A stretch of 5,891 bases of DNA from Clostridia bacterium (lineage in GTDB: Bacteria; Bacillota_A; Clostridia; Oscillospirales; CAG-272): the NCBI GenBank assembly GCA_017632155.1, contig JAGBRZ010000009.1, positions 1-5,891 of the forward strand, written 5' to 3'. Each line of letters begins with the position of its first letter. Positions within the stretch are counted from its first letter, which is position 1. The notes under the pieces are model-generated. The model made no database searches, was not told the DNA's origin, and saw nothing but the letters and a program-made list of their open reading frames with translations. Both the position numbers and the translations under genes were made by a program. Shown here one piece after another: positions 4,610 to 5,891 of this stretch.

Positions 4610-5891
4610 ATGGCAAACAAAAAACGAAAAAACGGAGAAGGCACGGTACGCCTTCGAAAAGACGGACGGTGGGAAGGACGAGTCGTTGTCGGTTATGCCG
4701 ACAACGGCAACCCACGGACGAAAAGCGTTTTGGCTAAAACCAAGACCGAGTGCCTTGAAAAACTCGAAGCTCTCAAGGAACAATGTGGAAGAACGAGCGA
4801 TAGACTCAAGCCGGAGATGACGTTCGGTGATTGGATAGACTTCTGGTATCAGAACTTCTCTAAGCCGAAAATAAGGCAGACCACACAGCTCAGCTACGAA
4901 GGGCGAATTTATACGCACATCATTCCCGAAATCGGTAAAATACCTCTCTGCAAGCTCTCGCAGAACGACCTGCAACAATTTTACGCAAGGCTGAAGAAAG
5001 GCGGTCGCAAGAGGTTAGTGGAGCAGTACGGCGAAGGCTTATCCGACAGAATGGTACGCTCATGCCACACCACCTGCCGAACCGCACTCGAAAAAGCGGT
5101 GGTCGAGGGCTTAATCACAAATAACCCTGCAATTGGATGCAGACTGCCACCAAAGAAAGCAAAAGAAATGCAAGTGCTTACTCAGGCAGAGATCCTACGC
5201 TTCCTTACACGAGCGAAAGAGGAAGGCTACTATGAGATGTTCCTTCTCGAGCTGACTACGGGAATGCGCCGTGGCGAGATACTCGGACTCAAATGGCGTG
5301 ACCTAAATCTGCAGACAGGTGAGCTTCGCATCACACGGCAGGTCGTAAAGACAGGCTCATCAAAGGAAATATCCGTACCCAAGACAAAATCCTCGGTACG
5401 CACTATCCTCCTTCCGCCCGACATGATGGAGCTTCTCGCAGAGCTAAAAAAGCAGACCAAAGGCGAGTGGATGTTCCCATCGCTCGTGAAAGAGGGAGAG
5501 CCGAGAAATCCCACGGCGGTGTATCACCGTTTCCAACTGATACTTGAACGCTCCCACTGCAAGAAGATACGCTTCCATGACCTACGGCACACCTTCGCCA
5601 CGATGGCACTTGAAAACGGAATGGATATCAAAACGCTCTCCGCTATGATAGGACACATAAGCTCGGAAACCACGCTGAACATCTACAGCCACATCACCGA
5701 CACCATGCAACAGCAGGCAGCGGTGAGGATCGACCGAGAGATCGGCGGTACAAACGCAGAAATGCCCGAACCACCGCCTCCCAAGGTAAGTGCCGAGCCA
5801 AGCCGTGATGTCGCCACAGAAACTTTTTTTGAGCCGTACAGACCGAAGATAAGAAAGAGTGGCACAGGATGCGTGACGATGATAAACGACC
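4610..5891 (+). CDS. Tyrosine recombinase / site-specific integrase (second of two), 3' partial, with C-terminal extension
   Basis: The frame is open from ATG 4610 to the window edge; 427 residues are visible. It shares its start (MANKKRKNGEGTVR) and layout with the preceding integrase, so the pair are paralogues. Residues 8-55 form the arm-type domain (DGRWEGRVVVGY). Residues about 70-170 are the core-binding domain (MTFGDWIDFWYQNF). The catalytic domain has R220 in TGMRRGE, a hairpin Lys at about 258-260 (VPKTKSS), H323 and R326 in HDLRH, H349 in IGHIS and nucleophile Y359 in NIYSH. Unlike its neighbour it continues past the catalytic domain with a Pro-rich linker (PEPPPPKVSAEPS) and then PYRPKIRKSGTGCVTMIND at the edge. 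From memory, related Clostridia integrases carry a second small DNA-binding domain there; that part is inference. The two proteins may act together or on different sites. Confidence 0.92.
   Translation, partial: MANKKRKNGEGTVRLRKDGRWEGRVVVGYADNGNPRTKSVLAKTKTECLEKLEALKEQCGRTSDRLKPEMTFGDWIDFWYQNFSKPKIRQTTQLSYEGRIYTHIIPEIGKIPLCKLSQNDLQQFYARLKKGGRKRLVEQYGEGLSDRMVRSCHTTCRTALEKAVVEGLITNNPAIGCRLPPKKAKEMQVLTQAEILRFLTRAKEEGYYEMFLLELTTGMRRGEILGLKWRDLNLQTGELRITRQVVKTGSSKEISVPKTKSSVRTILLPPDMMELLAELKKQTKGEWMFPSLVKEGEPRNPTAVYHRFQLILERSHCKKIRFHDLRHTFATMALENGMDIKTLSAMIGHISSETTLNIYSHITDTMQQQAAVRIDREIGGTNAEMPEPPPPKVSAEPSRDVATETFFEPYRPKIRKSGTGCVTMIND

Noticed and set aside
3863..4978. Long minus-strand open frames inside the integrase genes
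   Set aside because: They are antisense shadows of well-supported recombinase genes and have no ribosome binding sites or family resemblance.
1..5891. CRISPR array
   Set aside because: The repeats seen are few, short, irregularly spaced or tied to cassette junctions; there is no regular repeat-spacer pattern.

Overview
The window looks like an accessory region of a Clostridia-type Firmicute, probably a gut lineage related to Oscillospiraceae. This is inferred from the AGGAGG-like ribosome binding sites, the style of the Rhs/YD-repeat protein fragments and the type of tyrosine integrase; no marker gene fixes the taxon. All supported genes lie on the + strand.

Left half (1-2990): a row of Rhs polymorphic-toxin cassettes. 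Cassette A (1-1208) enters from the left edge as the C-terminal tip of an Rhs-family protein, a glycine-rich membrane-type tail, followed by a membrane-anchored putative immunity protein. Cassette B (1215-2482) is a headless piece: the last ~95 residues of the Rhs core, a different toxin tip that I cannot assign to a family, and a small three-helix membrane protein as putative immunity partner. Cassette C (2484-2987) is a fragment of an earlier part of the Rhs core that is cut off before any toxin tip. A and B both end in a related GC-rich hairpin terminator, and each terminator is followed at once by the same promoter (TTGACA, 17-bp spacer, TATAAT). The promoters point into the next headless Rhs piece. 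That piece has no convincing start site, so the arrangement may serve to transcribe the orphan immunity gene behind it. Core segments look more GC-rich than the AT-rich toxin and immunity segments, as expected for exchanged tips.

Middle (2988-3442): about 450 bp without a supported gene. Its right part is dense in hairpins and in a repeated G(C/T)GCCTA motif, and it ends with two TTGATAACT direct repeats spaced by one helical turn. A candidate promoter for the integrase genes overlaps these repeats.

Right half (3443-5891): two tandem, translationally coupled tyrosine recombinases, each with an N-terminal arm-type DNA-binding domain and a full catalytic set. The second carries a C-terminal extension and runs off the window. 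They probably belong to an integrative element bordering, and perhaps truncating, the Rhs cassette row.
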